A stretch of DNA of 38,168 bases. Source: Bhargavaea ullalensis. GTDB taxonomy: Bacteria > Bacillota > Bacilli > Bacillales_A > Planococcaceae. The notes below the pieces were generated by a model that was given only the letters and a program-made list of their open reading frames with translations, was not told the origin of the DNA and made no database searches. The position numbers and the translations under genes were made by a program. The stretch lies in assembly GCF_040545425.1 (NCBI RefSeq), contig NZ_JBEPLW010000023.1, one strand, 5' to 3'. Of this stretch, positions 16,212-24,516 are shown one piece after another; within the stretch, counting starts at the first letter, position 1; each line of letters starts with the position of its first letter.

Positions 16212-18215
16212 ATGCCGACAAACGCAGATGCTCTAGCAATCACCACGATTCGCACGCTGTCCATCGATGCGATCGAAAAAGCCAACTCCGGCCACCCTGG
16301 TCTTCCGATGGGTGCCGCACCGATGGCTTATACCCTCTGGACGAAACATCTTCATCACAATCCCGCCAATCCAAAGTGGTTCAACAGGGACCGCTTTGTC
16401 TTGTCTGCAGGCCACGGCTCGATGCTGTTGTACAGCCTGCTCCACCTGGGCGGCTACGACCTGCCGCTTGAGGAGATCAAGAACTTCCGCCAGTGGGGAT
16501 CCAAGACACCGGGCCACCCGGAATACGGCCACACGGCAGGCGTGGAAGCCACGACGGGCCCGCTCGGACAGGGAATCGGGATGGCAGTCGGCATGGCGAT
16601 GGCAGAGCGGCACCTGGCTGCAACCTACAACAAGCCGGGCCACGACATCGTGGATCACCATACATTCGCGCTCTGCGGTGACGGCGATCTGATGGAAGGT
16701 GTCGCCAACGAGGCCATTTCCCTTGCAGGTCACCTGCAGCTCGACAAACTGATTGTCCTCTATGACAGCAACGACATCACGCTTGACGGCGAACTCGGCA
16801 TGAGCTTTTCCGAAAACGTGAAAAAGCGCTTTGAATCCTACGGTTGGAACTACCTCCGCGTGGATGACGGAAACGACGTGGAATCCGTTTCAAATGCAAT
16901 TGCCGAAGCGAAAGGCAACAAAGGCGGCCCGACAATCATCGAGGTGAAGACGATCATCGGATACGGCTCGCCGAATAAGTCCGGCAAAGCGGACGTGCAC
17001 GGCGCCCCGCTCGGCGAAGATGAAATGAAGCTCGTCAAGGAATATTATAACTGGACATTCGAAGAAGACTTCCATGTCCCGGATGAAGTGTATGAAACAT
17101 TCCGCGACGCCGCGAAACGTCAGGGCGAAGGTCCTGAACAGGCGTGGAACGAGCAGCTGGAGGCTTACCGCAAAGCTTATCCGCAAGAGGCGAAGCAGCT
17201 CACCGATGCGATCGAGGGGCGCCTGCCGGAAGGATTCGACAGTGGGCTGCCCGTGTATGAAACCGGAAAATCGGTCGCCACGCGCAGCGCATCCGGAGAT
17301 GCCATCAATGCCCTCGCAAAATCCGTGCCGTCGCTCTTTGGCGGAAGTGCCGACCTTGCAGGTTCAAATAAAACGGCGATCAAAGGATCGGCGGACTTCC
17401 TGCCGCACGATTACGCGGGCCGCAATATCTGGTTCGGCGTCCGAGAGTTTGCAATGGGCGCGGCACTCAACGGCATGGCGCTCCACGGCGGCCTGAACGT
17501 GTTCGGCGGAACCTTCTTCGTATTCAGCGACTATGTCCGCCCGGCGATCCGGCTGTCCGCACTCATGGGCGTGCCGGTCACCTATGTCTTTACGCACGAC
17601 AGCATTGCGGTCGGCGAAGACGGACCGACCCATGAGCCCGTGGAGCATCTCGCATCGCTTCGTGCCATGCCGCATCTGTCGGTCATCCGCCCGGCAGACG
17701 GCAATGAAACCGCAGCGGCCTGGAAGCTGGCCGTGTCTTCGGAATCCGTTCCGACGGTCCTCGTCCTGTCCCGGCAAAACCTGCCGGTGCTCGAGCATAC
17801 TGCGGAACTGGCATCCGAAGGCGTTTCGAAGGGGGCGTATGTCGTCTCCGCTGCGGAAGGCGGAGAGCCGGACGGACTGCTTCTGGCAACCGGGTCCGAA
17901 GTCGCGCTAGCGGTGGAAGCCCAAAAACGGCTCGCCGCAGACGGAATCCGCGTGAATGTTGTGTCCATGCCTTCCTGGGATCGCTTTGAGCAGCAGGAGG
18001 ACGCGTACAAAGAGAAAGTCCTGCCTTCTGCCGTCAAGAAACGCCTGGCCATCGAAATGGGCGCTTCGTTCGGCTGGCACAAGTATGCAGGCGGCGAGGG
18101 CGACGTCCTGGCCATCGACACATTCGGCGCCAGCGCACCGGGCAACACCGTCATCAGCGAATACGGATTCACTCCTGAAAACGTCGCAGCCCGCTTCAAG
18201 AAGCTGCTCGGCTGA
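16212..18215 (+). CDS. tkt: Transketolase
   Basis: Transketolase moves two-carbon units between sugar phosphates in the pentose phosphate pathway using thiamine diphosphate. From 16212 the product is 667 residues, the length of Bacillus Tkt. The N-terminus has ANSGHPGLPMGAAP, the ThDP/metal motif CGDGDLMEGVANEA is present, the pyrimidine-domain segment FGGSADLAGSN follows, and THDSIAVGEDGPTHEP with the late SMPSWDRF are all family hallmarks. The second of two in-frame ATGs (16203 and 16212) was chosen because GAAAGGA (16196-16202) abuts the first but is well spaced from the second. A hairpin terminator follows. Confidence 0.97.
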   Translation: MPTNADALAITTIRTLSIDAIEKANSGHPGLPMGAAPMAYTLWTKHLHHNPANPKWFNRDRFVLSAGHGSMLLYSLLHLGGYDLPLEEIKNFRQWGSKTPGHPEYGHTAGVEATTGPLGQGIGMAVGMAMAERHLAATYNKPGHDIVDHHTFALCGDGDLMEGVANEAISLAGHLQLDKLIVLYDSNDITLDGELGMSFSENVKKRFESYGWNYLRVDDGNDVESVSNAIAEAKGNKGGPTIIEVKTIIGYGSPNKSGKADVHGAPLGEDEMKLVKEYYNWTFEEDFHVPDEVYETFRDAAKRQGEGPEQAWNEQLEAYRKAYPQEAKQLTDAIEGRLPEGFDSGLPVYETGKSVATRSASGDAINALAKSVPSLFGGSADLAGSNKTAIKGSADFLPHDYAGRNIWFGVREFAMGAALNGMALHGGLNVFGGTFFVFSDYVRPAIRLSALMGVPVTYVFTHDSIAVGEDGPTHEPVEHLASLRAMPHLSVIRPADGNETAAAWKLAVSSESVPTVLVLSRQNLPVLEHTAELASEGVSKGAYVVSAAEGGEPDGLLLATGSEVALAVEAQKRLAADGIRVNVVSMPSWDRFEQQEDAYKEKVLPSAVKKRLAIEMGASFGWHKYAGGEGDVLAIDTFGASAPGNTVISEYGFTPENVAARFKKLLG

Positions 18216-18238
18216 CCCAACCCATCAAGCCACCGGTG

Positions 18239-18273
18239 CTCCGGAGAGGACATTGTCCTCTTCGGAGTTTTTG
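18239..18273 (+). terminator. Terminator of tkt
   Basis: CTCCGGAGAGGAC (18239-18251) pairs with GTCCTCTTCGGAG (18255-18267) through a three-base loop, with one G-T pair, followed by five T. Confidence 0.92.
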
Positions 18274-18285
18274 TAATTACACGTC

Positions 18286-18540
18286 CTCCGCTTTTGGTTC
18301 ATCCAGCTGCGCGGGCCAGACCCTCGGGGTCATAAGTCATGATGCGCCGCGAAGCAGGCTTCGCTCTGCATCCTGCCTTATGCCCGTCGGGTCTTGGCAG
18401 GCCCGCTCCGCTTTTGGTTCATCCAGCTGCGCGGGCCAGACCCTCGGGGTCATAAGTCACGATGCGCCGCGAAGCGGGCTTCGCTCTGCATCCTGCCTTA
18501 TGCCTGTCGGGTCTTGGCAGGCCCGCTCCGCTTTTGGTTA
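18286..18540. repeat. Tandem 120-bp hairpin repeat, two copies plus a partial
   Basis: Copies at 18301-18420 and 18421-18540 differ at four positions, and a short partial copy (CTCCGCTTTTGGTTC) precedes them. Each contains CCAGCTGCGCGGGCC, the inner stem GCGAAGC/GCTTCGC, and outer arms GGGCCAGACCC...CATAAG and CTTATG...GGGTCTTGGCAGGCCC that can pair. This is the same family as the 117-bp array at 1-390: the core words and the order of the arms agree while the arm sequences have co-varied. No protein-coding potential is evident. Confidence 0.9.
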
Positions 18541-18606
18541 TTCGACAAAAGTAGTGGGGTTCTTCTCCGTAACCTGACACGGTTTTCTGCATAAAGCCGG
18601 TATGAT
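18541..18606 (+). promoter_or_regulatory. Candidate Spo0A-controlled promoter of sirA
   Basis: TTCGACA (18541-18547) is a perfect 0A box in reverse orientation (TGTCGAA on the minus strand). Downstream, CTGACA (18574-18579) and TATGAT (18601-18606) are 21 bases apart, the long spacing seen in Spo0A-activated sigma-A promoters such as spoIIG. sirA is Spo0A-activated in B. subtilis. A seven-base match alone is weak evidence. Confidence 0.4.
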
Positions 18607-18630
18607 GGTTAAAAAAGAGGGGGCGCGGTC

Positions 18631-19107
18631 ATGCGGGTGTATACCATCTATGAAGTGAAAGGGGATCACCGGTCGTTTGTCATCGGCCGGGAGTCGTTGC
18701 TTGAGGAGATGCTCGGCGGCGATCACGGCAGCCGTCCGGTTCACCGGGAGGACGGCCGGGAAGTCCGGTACCTGTGCAGGCCGATATGCCGGGAAGCGGT
18801 GTCCGAGGCGTTGATGGGCAGATTGGACGGACGTTTTCCGGAAATGGGGCGTGACGGGGAGGAGCTGATCTTCCACCATCCCGTGAAGGGTACGATCCGG
18901 ATCGGTTTCGGGCCGTACAGCCTGACGGTCGGTTGCGAGGGCACGCGGATGCTGGATCTGGACTTGTTTGCCGGGCTGGCCGGCGTCAGCGGCCATTACT
19001 TTGCCGTGAGGGAAGGAAGCCGCGAGTGCGGGTGGCTGAAGCCGGTGCGCTTTTGGGAAAGCGGATTTGTGTCTATCCGGGAATTATGCGGAAACAGTAG
19101 TCGCTGA
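18631..19107 (+). CDS. sirA: Sporulation inhibitor of replication SirA (YneE)
   Basis: SirA binds DnaA and blocks new rounds of replication when cells commit to sporulation. The 158-residue product sits exactly in the sirA position, between tkt and yneF, and shares the family start (Y.IYEVK...FVIGRESLLEEM) and the late segment RECGWLKPVRFWESGF. It is soluble, with no membrane segment. The ATG at 18631 follows AGAGGGGG. Sequence similarity is modest, so the call leans on synteny, length and the start and end motifs. Confidence 0.75.
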   Translation: MRVYTIYEVKGDHRSFVIGRESLLEEMLGGDHGSRPVHREDGREVRYLCRPICREAVSEALMGRLDGRFPEMGRDGEELIFHHPVKGTIRIGFGPYSLTVGCEGTRMLDLDLFAGLAGVSGHYFAVREGSRECGWLKPVRFWESGFVSIRELCGNSSR

Positions 19108-19176
19108 TAATTTTTTGTTGTATACTTCTCCTTGGTGCACTATCCGTGAAATCGACTGCACGAAGGAGGAACTCTC

Positions 19177-19398
19177 ATGGCGACCGCTTGGTGGATTGTC
19201 CTGATCATCGTCGCTTTGCTCGCCGGGGTGGCTCTCGGCTTTTTCATCGCACGTAAATATATGATGAATTACCTGAAAGAGAACCCGCCGATCAATGAAC
19301 AGATGATCCGGATGCTGATGATGCAGATGGGGATGAAGCCATCCCAGAAAAAGATCAATCAGATGATGGCTCAAATGAACAAGATGAACGACAAGTGA
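19177..19398 (+). CDS. yneF: UPF0154 membrane protein YneF
   Basis: A 73-residue protein with one N-terminal membrane segment (about residues 5-25, IVLIIVALLAGVALGFFIA) followed by the family cytoplasmic part: ARKYMMNYLKENPPINEQMI, then a Met-rich helix with MQMGMKPSQKKINQMM. It is almost identical in layout and length to B. subtilis YneF, whose function is unknown. GAAGGAGG precedes the ATG. The neighbour order tkt-sirA-yneF is conserved in Bacillus. A terminator follows at once. Confidence 0.95.
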   Translation: MATAWWIVLIIVALLAGVALGFFIARKYMMNYLKENPPINEQMIRMLMMQMGMKPSQKKINQMMAQMNKMNDK

Positions 19399-19406
19399 TC
19401 CAGACA

Positions 19407-19441
19407 AAAAAACGCGCCTCCTCAAGGGAGTGCGCGTTTTT
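19407..19441. terminator. Bidirectional terminator between yneF and the YqkD-type hydrolase gene
   Basis: AAAACGCGC (19409-19417) pairs with GCGCGTTTT (19432-19440), with flanking A and T runs on the two sides and CTC/GAG pairs extending the stem inward. It separates two convergent genes. Confidence 0.85.
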
Positions 19442-19449
19442 GAATGGGT

Positions 19450-20388
19450 TCAGCCCGGCAAAAAGCCGTTGCGGCTGAGAAAACCCTTTACTTCAGCCTC
19501 GTATTCCGCGGCATTTTCATTGTATGACTGGGCATGGCCGCCTTTTTCGAACAAGCGGATTTCCTTTGGCTCCGGGGTCAGCCGGTAAAGTTCCCGTGTC
19601 ATGTCCGGCAGGATGAAATCATCTTCCAGACTGTGAATGTACAGCACGGGCTTTTGGATGTCCGGAGCCGTTTTCCTTGGGGACACGAGGCTGAGGGTGT
19701 AGCCGTCCCGCACCCGCAGGAAGATGTTCGCCAGACGGATTGCCAGCCCCGTACGGAACGGCGTGTCTCTTCTGAGGATGTATAGCACCTGATCCGTAAA
19801 ATCGGAAAACGGGCAGTCTGCCACATAGAAATCCGCGCGGTCCCCGCCCATCCCTGCATAAAGCAGTGCGGTAGCGGCTCCCATCGATTCGCCGTGAATG
19901 CCGATGACCGCCTCCTCTCCCGCGTAATTCCGAAGCTCGGCCACCACGGCGGCCAGGTCTGTTTTCTCATAATGGCCAAAACTCGTCGTCTTGCCCTCGG
20001 AGTCGCCATGCCTGCGGTGATCATAGATCACGGAGTTGAATCCGAGCCGTTCGAACATCCGGGCATATTTCACCGAGTTGATCTTGTTTTCGGTCACGCC
20101 GTGACAGATGATGACGTAGTGATTTGTCTCGAGCGGCTCGAGCAGAACCGCCATGAGCCGGTATCCGTTCGGCGATTCCACCCAGCGCTCCTGTTTGGCG
20201 ACCGAGTCGTACCAGCCTTCGTCAAACCGCTTCGCATTGATTTCGCGTTGGCGAATAAAGTCGTCTTCTTTCTTTTTCATGTACATCAGTTTGTTGGTGG
20301 CGATGAATCCGGCGGCAGAGCCGATGGCGGCGGACACCCCGGCAACGATTCCGGTTGCCACGGCAAACCGTTTTTTTCTGGATTCCAT
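19450..20388 (-). CDS. yqkD: Membrane-anchored alpha/beta hydrolase, YqkD-type
   Basis: A 312-residue serine hydrolase with an N-terminal membrane anchor or uncleaved signal (about residues 8-30, VATGIVAGVSAAIGSAAGF). The hydrolase fold shows HGVTENK, DHRRHGDSEG (oxyanion region), the nucleophile elbow GESMG, Asp in HSLEDDFILP and the catalytic His in GGHAQSY. This layout matches B. subtilis YqkD, which neighbours yqkE-yqkF-nudF as this gene nearly does here, separated only by two acyl-CoA genes. Substrate unknown. An AAGGAGG ribosome site precedes the start on the minus strand. The neighbours make YqkD more likely than a generic BAAT-type hydrolase. Confidence 0.82.
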   Translation of the reverse strand: MESRKKRFAVATGIVAGVSAAIGSAAGFIATNKLMYMKKKEDDFIRQREINAKRFDEGWYDSVAKQERWVESPNGYRLMAVLLEPLETNHYVIICHGVTENKINSVKYARMFERLGFNSVIYDHRRHGDSEGKTTSFGHYEKTDLAAVVAELRNYAGEEAVIGIHGESMGAATALLYAGMGGDRADFYVADCPFSDFTDQVLYILRRDTPFRTGLAIRLANIFLRVRDGYTLSLVSPRKTAPDIQKPVLYIHSLEDDFILPDMTRELYRLTPEPKEIRLFEKGGHAQSYNENAAEYEAEVKGFLSRNGFLPG

Positions 20389-20409
20389 AAGGTGTCCTCC
20401 TTTTCCGGA

Positions 20410-21318
20410 TTATTGCTTGGGTTGGCCATTTTGATGCAAAGTATACATCCCGGATGCAAGCGGACGCGAAACGGTGCCGGCAATCTCATCGACCGCCCGG
20501 CAAACCGCATCGACAGAAACTCCGGTTGCCACGCCCATACGTTCAAGCATGTAGACGACGTCTTCGGTGGCGACGTTGCCCGTTGCGCCGGGCGAGAACG
20601 GACAGCCGCCGAGACCTCCGGCAGAAGTGTCGAACCGGTCAACTCCGGCCTGAAGGGAAGCCAGGATATTGGCAAGTGCCATTTTCCTCGTGTCATGGAA
20701 ATGTGCCGTGATGAGCAGATCGGGCAATTCTTCCTTCAGCCGGCTGAACAGGCGGTAGCTTTCGGCTGGATCTGCCATGCCGTTCGTGTCCGCGACGCTC
20801 AATTCGTCCGCGCCGAGCTCGGCAAATTGCCTGCACAGCTCTAACGTCTTCTCGGGGTCGACGGGGCCTTCAAACGGACAATGGAATGCCGTTGAGATGC
20901 AGGCGCGCACGAAAAGGCCGTCTTTTTTCAGCTGCCGGATCTGCGGGGCCAGGCCCTCCATGCTTTCTGCGGTGGAGCGGTTGATGTTTTTCTTATTGAA
21001 TGAATCAGAGACGCCGACGAACACGGCGATGCTGTCCGCTCCCGCCGCCTTTGCATTTTCGATGCCGCGTTCGTTCGGCGCAAGGACAAACTGCCGGCCG
21101 GTGCGAGGGACGCTGTCCATGATCTGCGCCGCATCCCCCATCTGCGGCACCCACTTCGGCGAGACGAATGAAGTCACTTCCATCTCGCGGATGCCCGCAT
21201 CCTGAAGCGCGCGGATGAACCGGAGCTTGACGTCCGTCGGAACTTCATTCTTCTCATTCTGCAGGCCGTCACGCGGCCCGACCTCGATTATTGTTGCTTC
21301 TTTTGGTAAACTGAACAT
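20410..21318 (-). CDS. Hydroxymethylglutaryl-CoA lyase
   Basis: This enzyme splits HMG-CoA into acetyl-CoA and acetoacetate, the last step of leucine breakdown. The 302-residue product has the HMGL-like TIM barrel motifs: VGPRDGLQNE (catalytic Arg16 and Asp17), DTNGMADP, HFHDTR with metal ligands His206 and His208, and the lyase signature GGLGGCPFSPGATGN with catalytic Cys239. The ATG at 21318 was chosen because it starts the family N-terminus and follows GGGAGGGGG. The gene is divergent from a thiolase that can act on the acetoacetyl-CoA derived from its product. B. subtilis YngG is the closest named relative I recall. Confidence 0.93.
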   Translation of the reverse strand: MFSLPKEATIIEVGPRDGLQNEKNEVPTDVKLRFIRALQDAGIREMEVTSFVSPKWVPQMGDAAQIMDSVPRTGRQFVLAPNERGIENAKAAGADSIAVFVGVSDSFNKKNINRSTAESMEGLAPQIRQLKKDGLFVRACISTAFHCPFEGPVDPEKTLELCRQFAELGADELSVADTNGMADPAESYRLFSRLKEELPDLLITAHFHDTRKMALANILASLQAGVDRFDTSAGGLGGCPFSPGATGNVATEDVVYMLERMGVATGVSVDAVCRAVDEIAGTVSRPLASGMYTLHQNGQPKQ

Positions 21319-21399
21319 GATGAACCCCCTCCCATCTATCATTTTAAGGATGGGGACGGGGCATGGCAACTTTACAGAGGACGGAAAGGGGTTAGGGGT

Positions 21400-22584
21400 A
21401 TGTCAAACGAAGTGGTGATTGTAAGCGCTGTCCGGACGGCGATCGGGTCGTTCCTCGGCGCATTGAAGGATGTTCCGGCAACTGAGCTTGGAGGAATCGT
21501 CATCAAAGAAGCGTTGAACCGTGCCGGTGTGGACGGAGGCAACGTAGATGAAGTGATCATGGGCAACGTTCTCCAGGCGGGGCTTGGCCAGAACCCGGCA
21601 CGCCAGGCCGCGATGAAGGCGGGCCTGCCGGAAACCGTTCCGTCGATGACGATCAACAAAGTATGCGGCTCCGGTCTGAAGGCAGTGCATCTGGCGATGC
21701 AGGCGATCAAGGCCGGGGACGCCGACATCATCGTTGCTGGCGGCATGGAGAATATGAGCCAGGCGCCTTATCTGGTAAAAGGTGCACGAGAGGGCTTCAA
21801 GATGGGCGACCAGAACCTCGTCGACAGCATGATTTCCGACGGGCTATGGTGCGCGTTCAATGACTATCACATGGGCGTGACGGCGGAGAACCTGTGCGAC
21901 CGCTACGGGATCAGCCGCGAGGAGCAGGATGAATTTTCGGCCCGGTCGCAGTCCCGTGCAGCGGCTGCCATTGAAGCCGGCCGTTTCAAAGAGGAGATCG
22001 TGCCGGTTGAAATCCCGCAGCGCAAGGGAGACCCGGTCGTCTTTGACACAGACGAGTATGTAAAGGCCGGGACGACGGCGGACAAGCTTTCAAAGCTCCG
22101 TCCTGCGTTCAAGAAGGAAGGAAGCGTGACGGCCGGGAATGCTTCGGGCATCAATGACGGCGCTGCGGCGTTTGTCGTCATGTCTAAGGAGAAGGCGGAC
22201 GAACTTGGCATCAAGGGCCTCGCCGTCATCAAGGCCAATGCCAATGCGGGCGTAGACCCTGCCGTCATGGGGATCGGTCCCGTCCAGGCGGTCCGCAATG
22301 TGCTTGAAAAGGCGGGGATGGAACTCGCGGACATGGACCTGGTGGAGGCAAACGAGGCGTTTGCGGCCCAGTCGATTGCCGTCGACAAAGAACTCGGGTT
22401 TGACCACGACAAGCTGAATGTCAACGGCGGCGCCATTGCGCTCGGACACCCGATCGGTGCGAGCGGTGCCCGGATCCTCGTGACGCTGCTCCACGAAATG
22501 GAGCGGCGGGACGCGAAGAACGGCCTGGCGACCTTGTGCATCGGCGGCGGCCAGGGTGTGGCCACAATCGTCACCAGGCCGTGA
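21400..22584 (+). CDS. Acetyl-CoA C-acetyltransferase (thiolase)
   Basis: A biosynthetic-type thiolase that interconverts two acetyl-CoA and acetoacetyl-CoA. The 394-residue product carries the acyl-accepting Cys89 (NKVCGSGLKAV), His350 (LGHPIGASGAR) and Cys380 (LCIGGGQG), plus MENMSQAPY, typical of the acetoacetyl-CoA group (atoB/thlA/mmgA). A GGAAAGGGG-type ribosome site precedes the ATG. Only 81 bases separate it from the divergent HMG-CoA lyase gene, so the two probably share a control region. It ends 29 bases before yqkE and may be co-transcribed with it. Confidence 0.95.
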   Translation: MSNEVVIVSAVRTAIGSFLGALKDVPATELGGIVIKEALNRAGVDGGNVDEVIMGNVLQAGLGQNPARQAAMKAGLPETVPSMTINKVCGSGLKAVHLAMQAIKAGDADIIVAGGMENMSQAPYLVKGAREGFKMGDQNLVDSMISDGLWCAFNDYHMGVTAENLCDRYGISREEQDEFSARSQSRAAAAIEAGRFKEEIVPVEIPQRKGDPVVFDTDEYVKAGTTADKLSKLRPAFKKEGSVTAGNASGINDGAAAFVVMSKEKADELGIKGLAVIKANANAGVDPAVMGIGPVQAVRNVLEKAGMELADMDLVEANEAFAAQSIAVDKELGFDHDKLNVNGGAIALGHPIGASGARILVTLLHEMERRDAKNGLATLCIGGGQGVATIVTRP

Positions 22585-22613
22585 GAAAGTGAACGCAGGA
22601 AGGTGAGCGAAAT

Positions 22614-22877
22614 ATGTCCAGACAGAAAAAAGCCCGGCAGCCTGAACGGGACCGGAGCCGGGATGCCGAAGGCAGGGCGACGGTGGCCGACGGACTCGGC
22701 GGCGACACGCTGCAGAAACTGATGCAGGCGAAAAAAGACCTGCTTGCAAGCGAACAGGCAGAAGAGACGCGGAAGAAGGAAGAAGCCGCCAAGGCTCGCC
22801 GCGACCGCGAGAAGAACATGTCCTTTGGGGAGCTCCTCGACCGGTACGGATATGGGGACGGCCGCAAGAAAGACTGA
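22614..22877 (+). CDS. yqkE: Small charged protein of the YqkE family (DUF3886)
   Basis: An 87-residue, very hydrophilic protein: a variable basic start, then GDTLQKLMQAKKDLLASE, a long Lys/Glu/Arg helix that should form a coiled coil, and the conserved end REKNMSFGELLDRYGY. This matches the DUF3886 family, of which YqkE is the B. subtilis member next to yqkF. The function is unknown. The start follows GGAAGGTGAG. The following gene, yqkF, is on the opposite strand here, so they converge on a shared hairpin. Confidence 0.8.
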   Translation: MSRQKKARQPERDRSRDAEGRATVADGLGGDTLQKLMQAKKDLLASEQAEETRKKEEAAKARRDREKNMSFGELLDRYGYGDGRKKD

Positions 22878-22891
22878 CCGGCTTTTGCAAA

Positions 22892-22928
22892 AGGAAGCAC
22901 CGGGGCGCAATCGCCCCGGTGCTTTCGT
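22892..22928. terminator. Hairpin terminator between yqkE and yqkF
   Basis: AAGCACCGGGGCG (22895-22907) pairs perfectly with CGCCCCGGTGCTT (22912-22924) around a four-base loop. Short T-rich stretches lie on both sides (TTTCG on the plus strand, CCTTTTGC on the minus strand). Confidence 0.8.
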
Positions 22929-22941
22929 CCGTTTTCCGGTC

Positions 22942-23844
22942 TTATTCCCGGTGATTCTCATACCGGGCCGTCTTCGTCAAAGCGGCGTAGGCTTCGATCG
23001 TCTCTTTGTCAGGCATGTCCCGGTAGGCCTTCAGCGTTTCCTCGAGCTGGCCGGCACTGCTTGCGCCCGCCACGGCAGCCGCCACTTCCGGACGGCCAAG
23101 CACAAAACCGAGCGCTGCGCCGTGCAGACTGCCGGGCAACCTTGAAAATTCATCGGCAATTTCCCGGAGTTCGCTTCCCGAATAAGATTCAAATCCTTCT
23201 GATTGCGCGGAGCGCTTCCCGGCTTCGGCGGTGAGCAGCCCCTTTGCCAGCGGGCCGCGGGCGACGACCGATGCACCGTTGTTTTGGATGCCGGCAAGCC
23301 ATTCCTCGGGCCGGCGGTCAAGCAGGCTGTATTGCATCATGACAGAAACGGCTTCGCTTTTTTCAAGAAACGGGCGGAAGGCATTCGGCCGGATCGATGA
23401 AATGCCATATTGGCGGATCAGCCCTTCTTTTTTCAGTTCTTCGAACACATCAATCACGGCGTCCAGGTCATCTTCATTTGTCCCGCCGTGGAGCTGGTAC
23501 AGATCGATGTAATCCGTCTGGAGGCGGCGGAGGCTGTCCCGGACGGCGCTCCGGATATACTCCGGCGATGCGTCCCATGTCCAGCCGTCACGGCCTTCCG
23601 TCCAGCGGTTGCCGACCTTGGTCGCCAGGATCACGTCTTTCCGGCGGCTGCCGAGCGCCCGTCCGGTCAGTTCCTCGTTGCGCCCGCGCATGTACAGATC
23701 GGCAGTGTCGAAGTAGTTGATGCCCGCGTCCAGGGCGGCATCGATGATCCGGGAAGATGCATCCAGATCGTCCGGCAGCGACATGCAGCCGAACGCAATC
23801 TCTGACACATACGGCCCGTCATTTCCAAGTTTTCGTTTCTCCAA
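22942..23844 (-). CDS. yqkF: Aldo/keto reductase YqkF
   Basis: A 300-residue NAD(P)H-dependent oxidoreductase of the aldo/keto reductase superfamily. The catalytic tetrad is visible as Asp46 (NYFDTADLY), Tyr51, Lys76 (ATKVGNRW) and His119 (YQLHGG), followed by KKEGLIRQYGIS and the cofactor region near the end. The substrate cannot be inferred. The start is TTG at 23844, chosen because GGGAGGGGGTG lies just upstream and the family N-terminus (EKRKLGNDGPYVSEIAFG) begins here; the frame stays open far upstream antisense to nudF. It is divergent from nudF. Confidence 0.92.
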   Translation of the reverse strand: MEKRKLGNDGPYVSEIAFGCMSLPDDLDASSRIIDAALDAGINYFDTADLYMRGRNEELTGRALGSRRKDVILATKVGNRWTEGRDGWTWDASPEYIRSAVRDSLRRLQTDYIDLYQLHGGTNEDDLDAVIDVFEELKKEGLIRQYGISSIRPNAFRPFLEKSEAVSVMMQYSLLDRRPEEWLAGIQNNGASVVARGPLAKGLLTAEAGKRSAQSEGFESYSGSELREIADEFSRLPGSLHGAALGFVLGRPEVAAAVAGASSAGQLEETLKAYRDMPDKETIEAYAALTKTARYENHRE

Positions 23845-23913
23845 CGAGAACACCCCCTCCCGACAATAGTATAATGAATACATCAAGACGACCAACCGAA
23901 AGGAATGAGCCAT

Positions 23914-24462
23914 TTGGAAAAGTTCGAAGAAAAGACGATCGGCACCCGGACGATCTATCAAGGGAAAATCATTACCGTGGAACTGGATGATGTGATCTTG
24001 CCGGACGGAAAATCCGCAAAGCGGGAGCTCGTCCGGCATCCGGGGGCGGTGGCCGTCATTCCCATCCTGGAAGACGGCCGGATCGTGCTTGTCGAACAAT
24101 ACCGGAAGGCGCTCGGCAAGGCGATGCTTGAAGTGCCCGCAGGCAAGCTCGAGCCGGGCGAGGCTCCGGAAGTGACCGCACGCCGCGAACTGGAAGAAGA
24201 AACGGGCTACGCTTGCGATGAACTGATAGCGGTCACGAGTTTCGCGACTTCCCCCGGATTTGCGGATGAAGTGGTGCATGTGTTTGCCGCAAAGGGGCTC
24301 AACGCCGTCGAAAATCCCCTGCAAGGCGATGAGGATGAGTTTGTGGAGCTGCATGAAGTCACGCTTGAGGAAGCGGAGGAGATGGTGGCTGACGGCCGGA
24401 TTTTTGATGCCAAGACGGCATTTTCCATCCTTTGGGCTAAAGGGGCGCGGAACGTCCGTTGA
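23914..24462 (+). CDS. nudF: ADP-ribose pyrophosphatase (Nudix hydrolase)
   Basis: NudF hydrolyses ADP-ribose to AMP and ribose 5-phosphate, a house-cleaning reaction. The 182-residue product has a complete Nudix box at residues 77-98, with Gly77, Glu83 and the REL-EEE-TG core (RRELEEETG), the dimer-forming N-terminal sheet, and SPGFADEVVHVF after the box, as in the ADP-ribose subfamily. I prefer the TTG at 23914 because GAAAGGA (23898-23904) directly abuts the ATG at 23905 but is about 9 bases from the TTG, and alignment with the Bacillus N-terminus agrees. The ATG would add three residues. Confidence 0.93.
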   Translation: MEKFEEKTIGTRTIYQGKIITVELDDVILPDGKSAKRELVRHPGAVAVIPILEDGRIVLVEQYRKALGKAMLEVPAGKLEPGEAPEVTARRELEEETGYACDELIAVTSFATSPGFADEVVHVFAAKGLNAVENPLQGDEDEFVELHEVTLEEAEEMVADGRIFDAKTAFSILWAKGARNVR

Positions 24463-24516
24463 CATGACGGGGAGCGGACAGGCATAGCATGTACAAAACA
24501 GCAGGAGGTGCAGGCC

